Positions 1 to 9,540 of a stretch of DNA of 64,000 nt are shown one piece after another (position 1 is the stretch's first letter; the number at the start of each line of letters is the position of its first letter). The position numbers and the translations under genes are program-made. The stretch comes from Dolomedes plantarius (lineage: Eukaryota > Arthropoda > Arachnida > Araneae > Dolomedidae). The notes below the pieces were generated by a model, which made no database searches, was not told where the DNA came from, and saw only the letters and a program-made list of their open reading frames with translations. Location of the stretch: assembly GCA_907164885.2 (NCBI GenBank), contig OU015499.1:161994590-162058589 (forward strand), in the 5' to 3' direction.

Positions 1-655
1 GTAGGATGCTGCAATCGGTTTCTCAACTTAGAATGGATGAATGCAAAAGAAGAAAAAATTCTTTCAAATCCTGCAGAACTTGAAGGAGAGTTTAAAAGCA
101 TTTCGACATACCTGTAGAGCTCATTGGGTATGGTCACTGCACTTGCAAATATTTTAAAATTTATTTGGTATGTAATATATTTTAAGTAACCTCATTTCCT
201 GTTGTATTAGTAATGCAAACTTCAAAGAAATAAAATATGACCTGTTCTTACTCTCCTTTACATGTCCAGCACATAATACGGCACACAAGTGTGCCACAGT
301 CAGAGACACAATCAATGGGTGCCAAATGACTCACTACATTCTTTCTAGCCTTATGGCACCAGACTTGAAAAAAAAGGAGGGAATAAAACATTGCAGGTGT
401 GTAAGGTAAGGTGCAAATGAAATGGGGGAGAGGGAAATAAACTTGTCAGTACCTGCTCATACAAAGGATTGCATTTAAAAAAATATTAATATCTTTAATT
501 AAGTTAGGCACTTTAGATTTGATATATTATGCTTTAAGTTTAATTCTTTTATATAGTTAATATATTTTTAATTTTGATTTTGAGCATCTGTTTTGTTTTC
601 TGTTCGGTTTTTCCAGTTTCTTCCACTGTCCTGGAAGAAACCCAACCCTGCTTCT
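1..655. other. No gene seen
   Basis: AT-rich sequence with no convincing open frame, splice-flanked exon or repeat match elsewhere in the window. It ends where a repeat shared with about 40.26 kb begins. Confidence 0.5.
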
Positions 656-872
656 GGCAATATCTCTTGAAATCGCTGAGCATATATTTTAATAGCACGT
701 CAACATTGACCAGAAAGTAATAATCTACTAATTTGCTGAAAATAACATACCATAGCTGAACATGCAGTATTAAACAATTTAATAGGCATACTTATTGCAT
801 TCACATTTAGCTTCACTAACAAAAAAATAGTGTAAAATGTAGAAATCATACATGTCATTTTCAACTTCTTAA

Positions 873-1484
873 TCCTCAAACCGGCCCACCGGTCATTATG
901 ATCGGCAGCGGTGGAACTAAGGGGTGGGGAGAGGCGTGAATGCTTGACTGGTTTTGACATCCTCAGTCTGTTCCTGGACACCAGGGAAAGCACATCAGGG
1001 TTTCACAAATGCTCGCCATTTGCCAGTAAGTTGCAATTTTGTAAAAGTATGGCAGTCAGAATGACCGGTAGGCTTGTTATTGCTACTGAGAAATAACAGG
1101 CCTACCCGTCCGGATAGGGATTTCAGTGTTCTGTACAATTTTTAAAGTATCCTGTGAAGCCTTGACATCACTCTTCTCTACCTCAATCACTGTCAGGCTA
1201 ATTTTTCGAGCATTTATGTCTGAGAAACATTGTGCAATTCTTTTAAGAGCCCTACGATTTGATGATGTAGATACCAGATCAAAATAAATTAAATAAATTG
1301 AATAAATAAGTGTAGATGATTTTTTCCCTCACTATTCATCACTAATATAAATCTAACAACCTTGTGCACAATATCAACAAGCAGTTCCATCGTAATATAG
1401 CAAAAATAACAGCTTTTTAGGCTTGGGAGTCAATTTGATCGATAGTCCTGATAGTGGCAACAAATTCATAGGCCGGTTTGAGGG
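873..1484. mobile_element. TTAA-target DNA element (piggyBac type, non-autonomous)
   Basis: The 612-bp segment is flanked by TTAA on both sides (869-872 and 1485-1488). It has near-perfect inverted ends: TCCTCAAACCGGCC on the left and the reverse complement of GGCCGGTTTGAGGG on the right. Subterminal CCGGTCAT/ATGACCGG motifs face each other. The homologous repeat at 40.48 kb has a single TTAA and no insertion, which is direct evidence of transposition at TTAA, the hallmark of the piggyBac superfamily. No transposase domain is visible inside. Confidence 0.85.
1083..1294 (-). pseudogene. Unidentified open stretch inside the TTAA element
   Basis: About 70 codons are open on the minus strand, ending at TAG 1083-1085, without a visible ATG. 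The translation is mixed and protein-like, with segments such as NRRALKRIAQCFSDINARK and SLTVIEVEKSD, rather than the Lys/Asn/Ile/Phe-rich noise typical of this window. It could be a remnant of the element's own protein or captured host sequence. I do not recognise it. Confidence 0.25.
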
Positions 1485-2602
1485 TTAACAAATCAGTTCT
1501 GTCATACAATACAGAAAAAATAACCAGTAAATTAAACTAACTTACAAAAATACTGTTATTTTTCTAGCACCGAGATCAATGCTATTTCAGTACAGATCTA
1601 TTCTAAAAGCTACGAAATTTTTTTGACAACGGTTTTTCTCTTTTAATTACTCAGATTAGAGAAAATTGAACGCAACATGAAGCTACAGAAGGAGGCGCAG
1701 CTCAGTGTTAAAAATGTGTCTCCCTTTTTGTCGCCGCCACTAGAGGGCGCTCGAGTGCTCTGAAGGGCGGCTTAGACACGGACAACCATATGCTTTAATA
1801 TGGATTTTTCGTATTTTTCCTAGCGAAAACAAGTTGTTTTATTTTAGTGCGTATTTAATATGAATTTATTTATTCAATTTAACAATTTTTTATTTTCATT
1901 CAAAATCTTTATTTCAAGTGTTTTTTTTTTGCTACAATTCAATAAAATTCTTAAAGGAAATGAGTAAATAAACTTTTTTAGAATAATTGTGTATTGGTTT
2001 CAGAATAAATTAGTTCAGAATTTTGTAATAATTTAATAATTAAGGAAATGAAATTACAGAAAAGAATTGTGGAGAAAGTTTTTTATCATTGTTCATAATC
2101 TCTTATGGAAAAAAAATTGTGAGAAATAATACTGATTAACCAAAACACACACACACATAGTAATATAAGAATATTTTTATTTGCAGATAAGTATGAATAA
2201 TACATCATATATAACAGGCCTTTAAAAAAAAAAAGCAACATTTTCTATCAATCCCAAATAAATTCTTATCAGGACTAATAAAATAGGAAGTAAATTCAGT
2301 ATTTAATCAGACAATACTTTGAAATATCTTCCTTTGGGAAAAAAAAAATCAGTCAAAGCATCTCAGATTACACTTTTTAAAACCGGAGGTATAATCGTCA
2401 AGTTGGTAAATTTCTGAATACAAATTTTTTCAGCGAATTAAAAAGAAAAAAACAAATAACTTTGACAAGGACAAATCAGCTATATTTTTGAATTTTCACA
2501 AAGTACGCATTTTATTGCATAAGCAGATTTTGTACGCAGATTTTGCATAAGCATTTATAGTAACAACATTGCTTATCATACAATGAAAACTTATTTACTT
2601 AA

Positions 2603-3363
2603 GGGGTGTGGTCACTTTTACGTACCTTTAAAAGTATCATTTTTAGACCTATGTTCGATTGTATGTACTACTCATGAATTAATCTTGATTTATATGAAAT
2701 TTTTTGAGTAACTGCCTATAATATTGTTTATTATAGATGCAATTTTTCAAGGTAATTAATAAAAATGACTTTATATGCATAAAAAGTGAATTTTTTTTAA
2801 AAATCGAGCATTTTGCAGTCAACTACTGTGCGCATTCTGTCAAAATAAATTATTAAGGTACATTAGTAATTTTTTACTATATGTGATTACAATACTTCAG
2901 GCAACAATATCCAGCAACATTATTCTAAAATATATTAAAACCTTTTAGTACGTGCTATTTTCAATTAGAAATTTCAAAAAGGACTGAGTAAAAGCTTATA
3001 AAAAATTCTTTAAAAATTAAAATATATTAAGGTTAAAAAATTTTGGTAGATTTTGTTGTCTAAAGTGTTGTAATCACATATAGTAAGCAATTATTAATGT
3101 AACTTAATAATTTATTTTGATAGAATGCGCACAGTAGTTGACTGCAAAATGCTCGATTTTTAAAAAATATTCACTTTTTATGCAAAAAAAATCATTTTAT
3201 TTTTTATTAATTACCTTGAAATATTGCATATATAATAAACAGTATTATAGGCAGTTACTCAAAAAATTTCTTGTAAATCAAGCAAAAATCATGAGTAGTA
3301 CATTCAATCCAGTATAGGTCCAAAAATGATACTTTTAAAGGTACTTAAAAGTGACCACTCCCC
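2603..3363. mobile_element. TTAA-target MITE with ~300-bp inverted arms
   Basis: Arms 2603-2910 and about 3060-3363 are inverted copies of each other, beginning GGGGTGTGGTCACTTTTACG and GGGGAGTGGTCACTTTTAAG. TTAA flanks both ends (2599-2602 and 3364-3367). The middle, about 150 bp, is non-coding. The structure is that of a foldback-like, non-autonomous piggyBac-type element. It lies within the putative intron of the P-like element, so it inserted after that element. Confidence 0.88.
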
Positions 3364-3367
3364 TTAA

Positions 3368-3395
3368 GGGGAGTGGTCACTTTTACCTACTTTAA
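3368..3395. repeat. Second MITE terminus abutting the first
   Basis: Immediately after the TTAA at 3364-3367 a further terminus GGGGAGTGGTCACTTTTACC begins, facing the other way. The two ends share one TTAA and create a perfect 40-bp palindrome at 3346-3385. The rest of the second copy is missing. Confidence 0.7.
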
Positions 3396-3564
3396 CTAAC
3401 TTACGTAATTTAAGTAACTTAATAGTGATTAAATTCAATATTATTGTTATTTCCAGCAGAACTTAAGATGTCTTAACTTTGCGTTCACTTAAAACACAGC
3501 AGCTGTACTTTTCTCTCATTATTATACATCTTATATTAACACAAAACAATAATAATGTTCTTAC

Positions 3565-3672
3565 CTTAGGAGCAGCAAATATACTAGGATTTCTCTGTCC
3601 AGTTTCTTTATTTCTTTTTAAAACTGATCTATAGCCAGTAGAACAACCCGGAGCAAAACACGTGTATGGCAT
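3565..3672 (-). CDS. THAP-domain first exon of a P-type transposase (partial)
   Basis: An ATG at 3672 opens a 36-codon exon that ends at CCTAAG followed by GTAAG, a good splice donor at 3564-3560. The peptide starts MPYTCFAPGC and ends SIFAAPK. The C-x4-C pair right after the initiator and the later F-x-x-P box match the start of THAP zinc fingers, the DNA-binding domains of P-element transposases and THAP proteins. The remaining Cys-x2-His pair would lie in the next exon, which I cannot find downstream, because the element is internally deleted and carries a MITE. The exon sits at the expected end of a transposon with P-type termini. A host THAP gene fragment is less likely given those flanks. 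Confidence 0.7.
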
Positions 3673-3860
3673 ATTTCTCCACGCATAATAAATTTAAAAA
3701 TTTATAAAACAACTTTCACCACCACGCCGTATAACTCAATGTAAAATAGTCACTACGATTGCATGTCGCGCCCTCTACCGGTGAGCGACAACAATCGGTT
3801 CATTTTTCGAAAAATTCCCCATTGAAGCTTCCGCTCCTTCTGTAGCTTCATGGAACGCAA

Positions 3861-4100
3861 TAAACAATATAAACAACGCACGTAAGCGATTCCGTTGCCA
3901 CTGGTGAGTATAAAAATATACGCTACCTGTATACAGGTGACTATACCTCGCGAACTCGGATTTGCCAGCTTAAACGTGATTGGATGTTCTTATCATGGGA
4001 TTTGCTGACGTTTCGGCGCATGTTGTTGCTTTCGTGCTCTAATGTTTACATCAGATTACATGTTCACATGGTATCGTAAACGCTTAGAAATCCGAATAAT
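3861..4100. other. Spacer between the P-like and piggyBac-like elements
   Basis: No open frame or repeat is recognised. It starts with the tail of the repeat that received the P-like insertion. Confidence 0.4.
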
Positions 4101-4333
4101 TTAACACTAGAAGTGCCGAACTTTCTCCCTACCTAGAAGCGCCAACGGTAGTCAAATTGACTGCTCAATGAATTTAATGCTTATCTTAAATTGTAAATGC
4201 TTTAGAGAACTTTAAAATAATTTTCGATATTTTTAATTATATCTTTTAAGACCTTCTTTAATAAACAACGGTTTATTAAAAAAAAGATATAAATTTTCAC
4301 TTACCTTTATTAAAACACATTTTATTGCTTTTC

Positions 4334-4726
4334 TCAATTTTCACACAACAAAACTTTTTCAACACTGGAAGTGCATTTTCCACATACATAGTATGAACAT
4401 ATTTTACACACATCACTTGTTTTAATGTTGTTACAATGTACAATCTGGTATTGACGTCTTTCCTTTGAGAGCCTAACGCTAGTGTTGGAAATTTCCTCGA
4501 GCAATCTTGAGCTTATTTTCTTCTTCAGATGAAACTGTTTCAACTCCTCCGCTAATTAAAATAAGAAGCTATGCCTTGAAATATTCTTACGAATTGATTC
4601 TCTGTAAATAACATAGGTATTTGATCCTGCCAAATCCAGCACATTATAAAAAACATGCACTGGCCATCTACGTGAAGCAGCCCGTACGGAATATTTACGC
4701 GTCATCTGGTCAACCACTGCACACAT
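4334..4726 (-). pseudogene. piggyBac-like transposase, C-terminal part
   Basis: Reading on the minus strand, bases about 4726-4580 encode a segment with KYSVRAASRRWPVHVFYNVL followed by DLAGSN. This is the conserved region near the end of piggyBac transposases, where RRWP...FYNMLD...N is typical. The frame then runs to 4334 with a terminal Cys-rich tail (CKICSYYVCGKC), matching the C-terminal zinc-binding domain of piggyBac proteins. One stop interrupts the junction near 4550. The catalytic middle of the protein is not present; the coding sequence is cut by the mariner-type insertion at 4729 and continues only as N-terminal pieces beyond 6378. Confidence 0.75.
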
Positions 4727-4728
4727 AT

Positions 4729-6377
4729 TTTTGTAGGAAGATTAAACAAGACGGGGGACGAAGGATTCCGCGAAAAAATAAATTAGTTCCAAAGGTCACC
4801 GCTAGGGGAATATTTGGCGCTGTGTAATAGAAAATAGAGTGTTAACAAATGCAAATTAATACGGAATAAAATTACCTTTTATTATGCACATTTTCTTATT
4901 TAGTTCAAGTTCAATATGGCAACACTTTTAAAAAAGCGTAAAATCTACATAAACACCGATAAAGTCTCGTGACCTACAATATCACGTACGCTGAGCAGAA
5001 GAAGTTCTTTATTCAAATTTCACGTTACATCTATTGGCACAGTGCCAGCTGCTTGGGTTTTAAAAGGCAATGTGTTACGTTTCGAATCAATCGGATTGAA
5101 AGTTTATGTGCAATGTCTCCTTCTTTAGTCGAGCGTGCGTTACTGGTCAAATTCTTTTGCCTCAATCAGTGCAACGCGTCAGCCGCTCTTCGTGCTTTTA
5201 GAACGCACAAAAAAATGCGTAAAGGTAACGGTCCTGTGTCAGTTAATGGGCTAAAAGCAATGGTTGCGACGTTTGAGAAAACAGGTTCTCTGAAGGTTCA
5301 GTCAGGCAGAGGACGAAAACCTGTACCACAGGATACAATCGAAGCAGTTGCCACGGCGATTGTCGACAGAGGACCAGACAATATTGCTGCCACCTCTAGC
5401 GCTCGTGGATTAGCTCGGAATATGGATATGCCTTACAGTACGGTATGGAAAATCTTACGAAAGATTATCAACTTCTATCCGTACAAGATCAGCCGTGTAC
5501 AGGAGTTACTGTACCCCGACCATGATAAGCGATTGACTTTTGCTCTCACCTTTCTTGCCAGAATGGAGGTGGATGATGCTTGGCCGTGGAAAATCTTATG
5601 GGGAGACGACGCCCACTTTTACCTGCATGGAACTGTGAATACCCAGAACTGCCGAATTTGGGATGACAAATCATCACATGCAGTCACAGAAATTCCCTTG
5701 CATTCACAAAAGGTAACTGTTTGGTGTGGGTTCACAGCGGAATTTATCGTAGGTCTATTCTTCTATAAGAACATTACCCCGACAGGACCGGAAACCTGTT
5801 CTGTTACCGGAGAGAAATATCGCCACATGTTGAACAGCTTTGTCATTCCGGCACTTCAGCAAAGACAATGCCTGGGGGAAATCCTTTTCATGCAAGATGG
5901 AGCCCCACCACACGTTTCTGTACGGGTGCAACAGCTGCTACGACAGAAATTCACAACAGAAAGAGTCATTAGCCGCTACTTTCCAACTGCATGGCCACCT
6001 CGGTCGCCTGATCTTACCCCATGCGACTTCTGGCTATGGGGTTACCTTAAGTCCAAGGTCTATCAAGGAGTGGTCCAGGACCTGGCTACGTTGAAGGATA
6101 ACATATCACGAAATGTACGGGAGATTCCTGCAGACATGTTACTTTCTGCTGTTGTGCATACTGTGCACAGAATGCAATATGTGGTCCACAACAACGGCAG
6201 CCACATTGAACCTCATTTGAATGCAAAATAAAAGGTAATTTCCGTATTGATTTGCATTTGTTAATACTCTATTTTCTATTACACAGCGCCAAATATTCCC
6301 CTAGCGGTGACTTTTGGAACTAATATATTTTTTCGCGGAATCCTTCGTCCCCCGTCTTGTTTAATCTTCCTACAAAA
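4729..6377 (+). mobile_element. Complete Tc1/mariner-type element with ~155-bp inverted repeats
   Basis: The terminal inverted repeats, about 4729-4885 and 6225-6377, are nearly identical over about 155 bp and begin TTTTGTAGGAAGATTAAAC. Only a handful of substitutions and a short indel separate them. A single open transposase gene lies between. The element interrupts the minus-strand piggyBac coding region. The expected TA target duplication is not clean (TA on the left, TG on the right), so one flank may have mutated. Confidence 0.88.
5113..6231 (+). CDS. Tc1/mariner-superfamily DDD transposase (DD37D spacing), intact
   Basis: Open frame of 372 residues. The ATG at 5113 is preferred because the protein-like sequence begins MSPSLVERALLVKFF; the frame is open upstream to 4969 but that part looks non-coding. 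Residues about 1-70 form a helix-turn-helix region ending in a GRGRKP linker. The catalytic core shows WGDDAHF (Asp about 165), VTVWCGF (about 201), FMQDGAPPH (Asp 262) and PPRSPDLTPCDFWLW (Asp 300). The second and third Asp are separated by 37 residues, which is DD37D, a spacing known in maT-type families. It would cut and rejoin DNA at the element's inverted ends in the nucleus. There is no stop or frameshift, and it sits inside closely matched TIRs, so this copy may be recent or still competent. Subfamily assignment is an inference. Confidence 0.88.
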   Translation: MSPSLVERALLVKFFCLNQCNASAALRAFRTHKKMRKGNGPVSVNGLKAMVATFEKTGSLKVQSGRGRKPVPQDTIEAVATAIVDRGPDNIAATSSARGLARNMDMPYSTVWKILRKIINFYPYKISRVQELLYPDHDKRLTFALTFLARMEVDDAWPWKILWGDDAHFYLHGTVNTQNCRIWDDKSSHAVTEIPLHSQKVTVWCGFTAEFIVGLFFYKNITPTGPETCSVTGEKYRHMLNSFVIPALQQRQCLGEILFMQDGAPPHVSVRVQQLLRQKFTTERVISRYFPTAWPPRSPDLTPCDFWLWGYLKSKVYQGVVQDLATLKDNISRNVREIPADMLLSAVVHTVHRMQYVVHNNGSHIEPHLNAK

Positions 6378-6479
6378 TGTGTCGTCATTCTCGCAAATAG
6401 ATCGCGCTACAGAACACTGTGAGCACTGTCAGTTTAACTATGGCCACCCGGTATATAGATGCTTCCTCATGATGTTTGA

Positions 6480-7178
6480 GATAACATTCTCTTTCCCGTA
6501 CATATCCTGATTTAGATGAATAATGCCTCTTTGATCCTCGACCTTGTCCATTACTGGAACCCAAAATTTTAAAATATATATATAGTATGTATGGTTTTGA
6601 CAATAAATGAGTCATTATGTTTTTAAATATGCAAGTACTTCAAATATTGTCACAAAAAATAACAATACATAAACATAAACATTTCTTACCTGTTTCAGCA
6701 GATGTGGATGCCGCAAGTACTATTGACGAACTATTTACTGCAGAAATTCCGATGGACTGACTATTTTGGCCAGAGGTTTTCTCGTCCATGCTTTCTTCAA
6801 AATCACTAGAACTACTCAGGGCCCGACTTAGCCTAATTGGGGCCCGGGGCAAAAACTTCGTTGGGGCCCCCCTCTGCTTCACTACTTCAGTAATGAAGAA
6901 CTTAATACTTAATACTAAACTTTCTATTCGATTTGGGGGCCCCCCTCTGATGTGGGGGCCCGGGGCAACTGCCCCGTATGCCCCTGCCTTAGTCAGGCTC
7001 TGGAACTACTTTTTGCTTCAAAGTTTTTTGGAGGCTCGTAATCCATATCATCATCAATACTGTGTTCTTCAACATCAGATTCATTTTCAGATATATCCTG
7101 TAAAAGTTGTACAATTTCCTCTGGACTAAGGAAATTGGGTCCGTCCCCCCCCCCCCCCCTAAATCTTCCCTGAAACAT
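6480..7178 (-). pseudogene. piggyBac-like transposase, N-terminal acidic part
   Basis: On the minus strand an acidic stretch begins around 7130 (LSPEEIVQLL, then ISENESDVEEHSIDDDMDYE) and continues, once the hAT MITE 6817-7002 is taken out, through SSSSDFEESMDEK to ...STSAETG. A splice donor GTAAGAA follows at about 6688. Acidic, Ser-rich N-termini of this kind are typical of piggyBac transposases. A further piece at 6480-6615 (KRHYSSKSGYVRERECY) may belong to the next exon. The sequence is disrupted, lacks the catalytic region and is separated from its C-terminal part by the mariner-type insertion. Confidence 0.55.
6817..7002. mobile_element. hAT-type MITE (186 bp)
   Basis: Flanked by a perfect 8-bp duplication GAACTACT (6809-6816 and 7003-7010). 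Inverted ends are CAGGGCCCGACTTAG and the complement of CTAAGTCAGGCTCTG-like sequence (CTTAGTCAGGCTCTG). 8-bp duplications and CAGRG termini are characteristic of hAT elements. Excision in silico restores a continuous acidic piggyBac reading frame. The body is rich in GGGGCCC blocks and has no coding capacity. Confidence 0.88.
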
Positions 7179-7588
7179 TCCAAAAAATTTCGTTACTTAG
7201 ATATCATAAACAAAAGTTTTTATAACAGTGCATTTGTTAGTAATTGAATTTTTTCACTTGTAATTTATTTTATTTAGCTCTCTTTTTTTTCTCACATTTT
7301 GAATTTTATTGACAGAATATATAACTTTCTAACGCGTGTTTTCCTTCCAATTATCGTTTCTTTATCCATTAATAACTTATACGGAAATAACCCAACAATC
7401 AAATTATTACATAATTATTTAAAAATTAGCTATCACAAACATCATAATTAATTATTTAAAATTAAATTAATATACTTCAAAATTTAAAATGTTCAATATA
7501 TTGTTTAATTTAGAGTCTTTGGTTAAGGTTTGTTTCAAAAGAATTTTGATCAAACACCTCCTAAATTTTTTCTCTGGCTACACCACTG
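7140..7588. mobile_element. Probable hAT-type MITE remnant
   Basis: The right end is CTCTGGCTACACCACTG (7572-7588), whose complement CAGTGGTGTAGCCAGAG is a common hAT-type terminus. The body has a poly-C tract (7147-7160) and AT-rich sequence. The left end and target duplication could not be found. Confidence 0.4.
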
Positions 7589-7849
7589 ATTTTACGCTTT
7601 CATATGAAACTAGTAGGTAGCCCGTCATTTTGACGTCATAATGGAAAAAGTATATGAAAGTTAAAAAATATCCCGAATTATCTAAAATATTGCATTTAAT
7701 CCACACCTTGTAAAAGCAAACCCTTTCATTATTTTTTATTTATTTAGTTTTTCATGCGATTGGAGTAGTAGACTGCCATCCAACCCGTCATTTTGACGTC
7801 ATAATACTAAAAATGACGTCATAATGAAAAAAGTATATGAAAGTTAAAA

Positions 7850-9540
7850 ACTTTTTTTACAGTTCACTTCACGATTCATTCACATTCAAGTTTATTTACT
7901 TTCAGAATTCATCGCAAAAGTAAACAGATTTTTAAAAACTGTTAAATATACAGCTAAAAACATCCAATTTTTTTTAGTTCTGAATGTTTTATAGGAAAAT
8001 AGGCTGAACAAATGTGATTTGATGGAGAAGATATTTGTTTTTAGGTAAGAAAAAATTCTGATCCACATCTGAAATTGAAATTAAGCCTATTTGGCGGTTT
8101 GTTTACTGAGGGCTTCAATTGAAAGATGAGTACAGCCCGGAAGTGTCATACAGAGACAACGGCTATTATATATAGGATTTGAAACTTCCCTTTTGCAGGG
8201 ACCAGTAACTGAGTTCATAAAGCATTTTTTAAAAATTAAATTCGACTTCAGTGCACTATTTAACAGTTGCATCATCTGAAGTCTTTATTCTTTTAAATCT
8301 TTACCTATATAGTATATGTATTTTATCTTCATTTAGAAAAAGAAAATCTTCCTGACAAGTTTGTCATTTAAATGTCTGGTAACTGCTAACTTATATAAAA
8401 TTAGTTTGACTATGAAAGAGAGAGGAACAATTTTGTAATTTTTCAAATAACATTTAAGGATTAAATTTATACAGTCTGAGAAATTATTTAAATACTGTTT
8501 TTTTAATCAAATTTTTTCTCTCGACTACAGATAATTATAAAAAAAATTGTGACGTTATTTCCTAAACTAAAGCTACTTTAAACTTTTATTTTCTCTTCTT
8601 TTTAGATATTTTGGTTCATCCAAATTAAATTTTAAAAAATAGCGGCACAATAAGTTTTTTAAGTTCTACTGAAATTAATTTGAGCCTTATTTTAAAATTT
8701 ATACGCATTAAAAAAATGGAACTATGAACATACAATTTTTCTTAGAGGTTACATTTTGCAGTGCAAAATAGTCATTTAAGAAATTTATATAAAGATATTT
8801 TCTCAAATACTATATTTATTATAAAAATATATTTTTTCTGCACTGAACATTTTGTCGCTAATAGTAAATGAATGCAAAATGATTTAAAATGAATAGAAGA
8901 ATTCTCTCCTCTCTTCTTAATACTTGAACCATATATCCCAAATTCCGGCACCATTTTAATGGTCCAATCAGCAATGTTGATACTTCCGTGTCAATTACCG
9001 AACCTAGGGTTAGTAATAGGATCAATCGACATGAATTTAATAAAATTAAAATTACTTCTCTGAATGCAAAATAAAATTATCTGCCTAGTATGGAAGAAAA
9101 TATTGCAATCCAAATTGATAAACATTCAAATGCTATCCAACATTTGATGCAAATTACTGGGAAAAAGATTTTAAGACCCCAAAATAGTGTTAATTCTGAA
9201 CCATATAATAAAAAAATTTAAAACAAAAGCGCTTTCCCTCTGTTAAGAAGCCCCGTAGCTGTAAAAAATAAAATCATCTAATCCTTCCCCTGAAGAAGCC
9301 AAAGATAAAAAATCTGTTCCTCAAAACAAATTTATTGTTCAAATTTGATCATAAATATTACTCTTTTGATCATAAATATTACTACAAGACTGCTCCTATA
9401 CTCGGGACATACCTAACCTGAATACTGGCGGGACGCTAGAGCAGTATGATTCCGCCATTGCGATATAGTTCGCACTTTTTCCTATTAACAGAGTTGATAA
9501 AAGGTACATTTCAGAGATAAATCATTAAAATAATGATTTA
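7850..9540. other. No gene recognised
   Basis: AT-rich sequence. A weak plus-strand open stretch starts at about 9090 (MEENIAIQIDKHSNAIQHL) and, with one stop, continues to about 9340 (SPEEAKDKKSVPQNKF). It resembles the start of a retroelement gag or ORF1, but this is only an impression. Confidence 0.35.

Larger units (their letters stand above)
656..1667 (+). repeat. Dispersed repeat, copy 1, carrying two insertions
   Basis: Bases 656-872 and 1489-1675 align collinearly with 40263-40665, for example the shared stretches TTTTAATAGCAC, GGCTGAACATGCAGT (CTGAACATGCAGT here) and AAAATGTAGAAATCA. The 612 bp between the two halves is absent from copy 2 and is a TTAA-flanked insertion. The right half runs into a second insertion, a P-like element at 1676. 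The nature of the repeat itself is not recognised. Confidence 0.75.
1676..3852 (-). mobile_element. P-element-like transposon with THAP exon
   Basis: The ends are perfect 19-bp inverted repeats, CATGAAGCTACAGAAGGAG at 1676-1694 and its complement at 3834-3852. They are flanked by a perfect 8-bp duplication, GAACGCAA, at 1668-1675 and 3853-3860. An 8-bp duplication and a terminus starting CATGA are established features of P elements. Subterminal inverted motifs ending in TAGAGGGCGC lie at 1730-1750 and 3768-3789. The minus strand starts with a THAP-domain exon (3565-3672), as in P transposases. The transposase body is not detectable, and a 761-bp MITE sits in the interior, so this copy is a deletion derivative. 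The repeat copy near 40.65 kb supplies a diverged empty site. Confidence 0.9.
4101..7847 (-). mobile_element. piggyBac-like element, broken and invaded
   Basis: The left end has TTAA (4101-4104) followed by CACTAGAAGTGCC, a second CCTAGAAGCGCC copy and the palindrome AGTCAAATTGACT (4150-4162). The right side carries comparable palindromes GTCATTTTGAC in two units (7621-7667 and 7784-7850), each running into GTTAA. The exact right boundary is unresolved. Between them lie minus-strand piggyBac-type coding fragments, a complete mariner-type element and a hAT MITE. Confidence 0.6.

Noticed and set aside
911..1096. 61-codon plus-strand frame
   Set aside because: Starts within the TTAA element terminus and overlaps a more protein-like minus-strand reading; no supporting feature.
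4621..4827. 68-codon plus-strand frame
   Set aside because: Spans the mariner-type TIR and the complement of piggyBac coding sequence; chance.
6788..7129. 113-codon plus-strand frame
   Set aside because: Crosses the hAT MITE boundaries and runs antisense to the piggyBac N-terminus.
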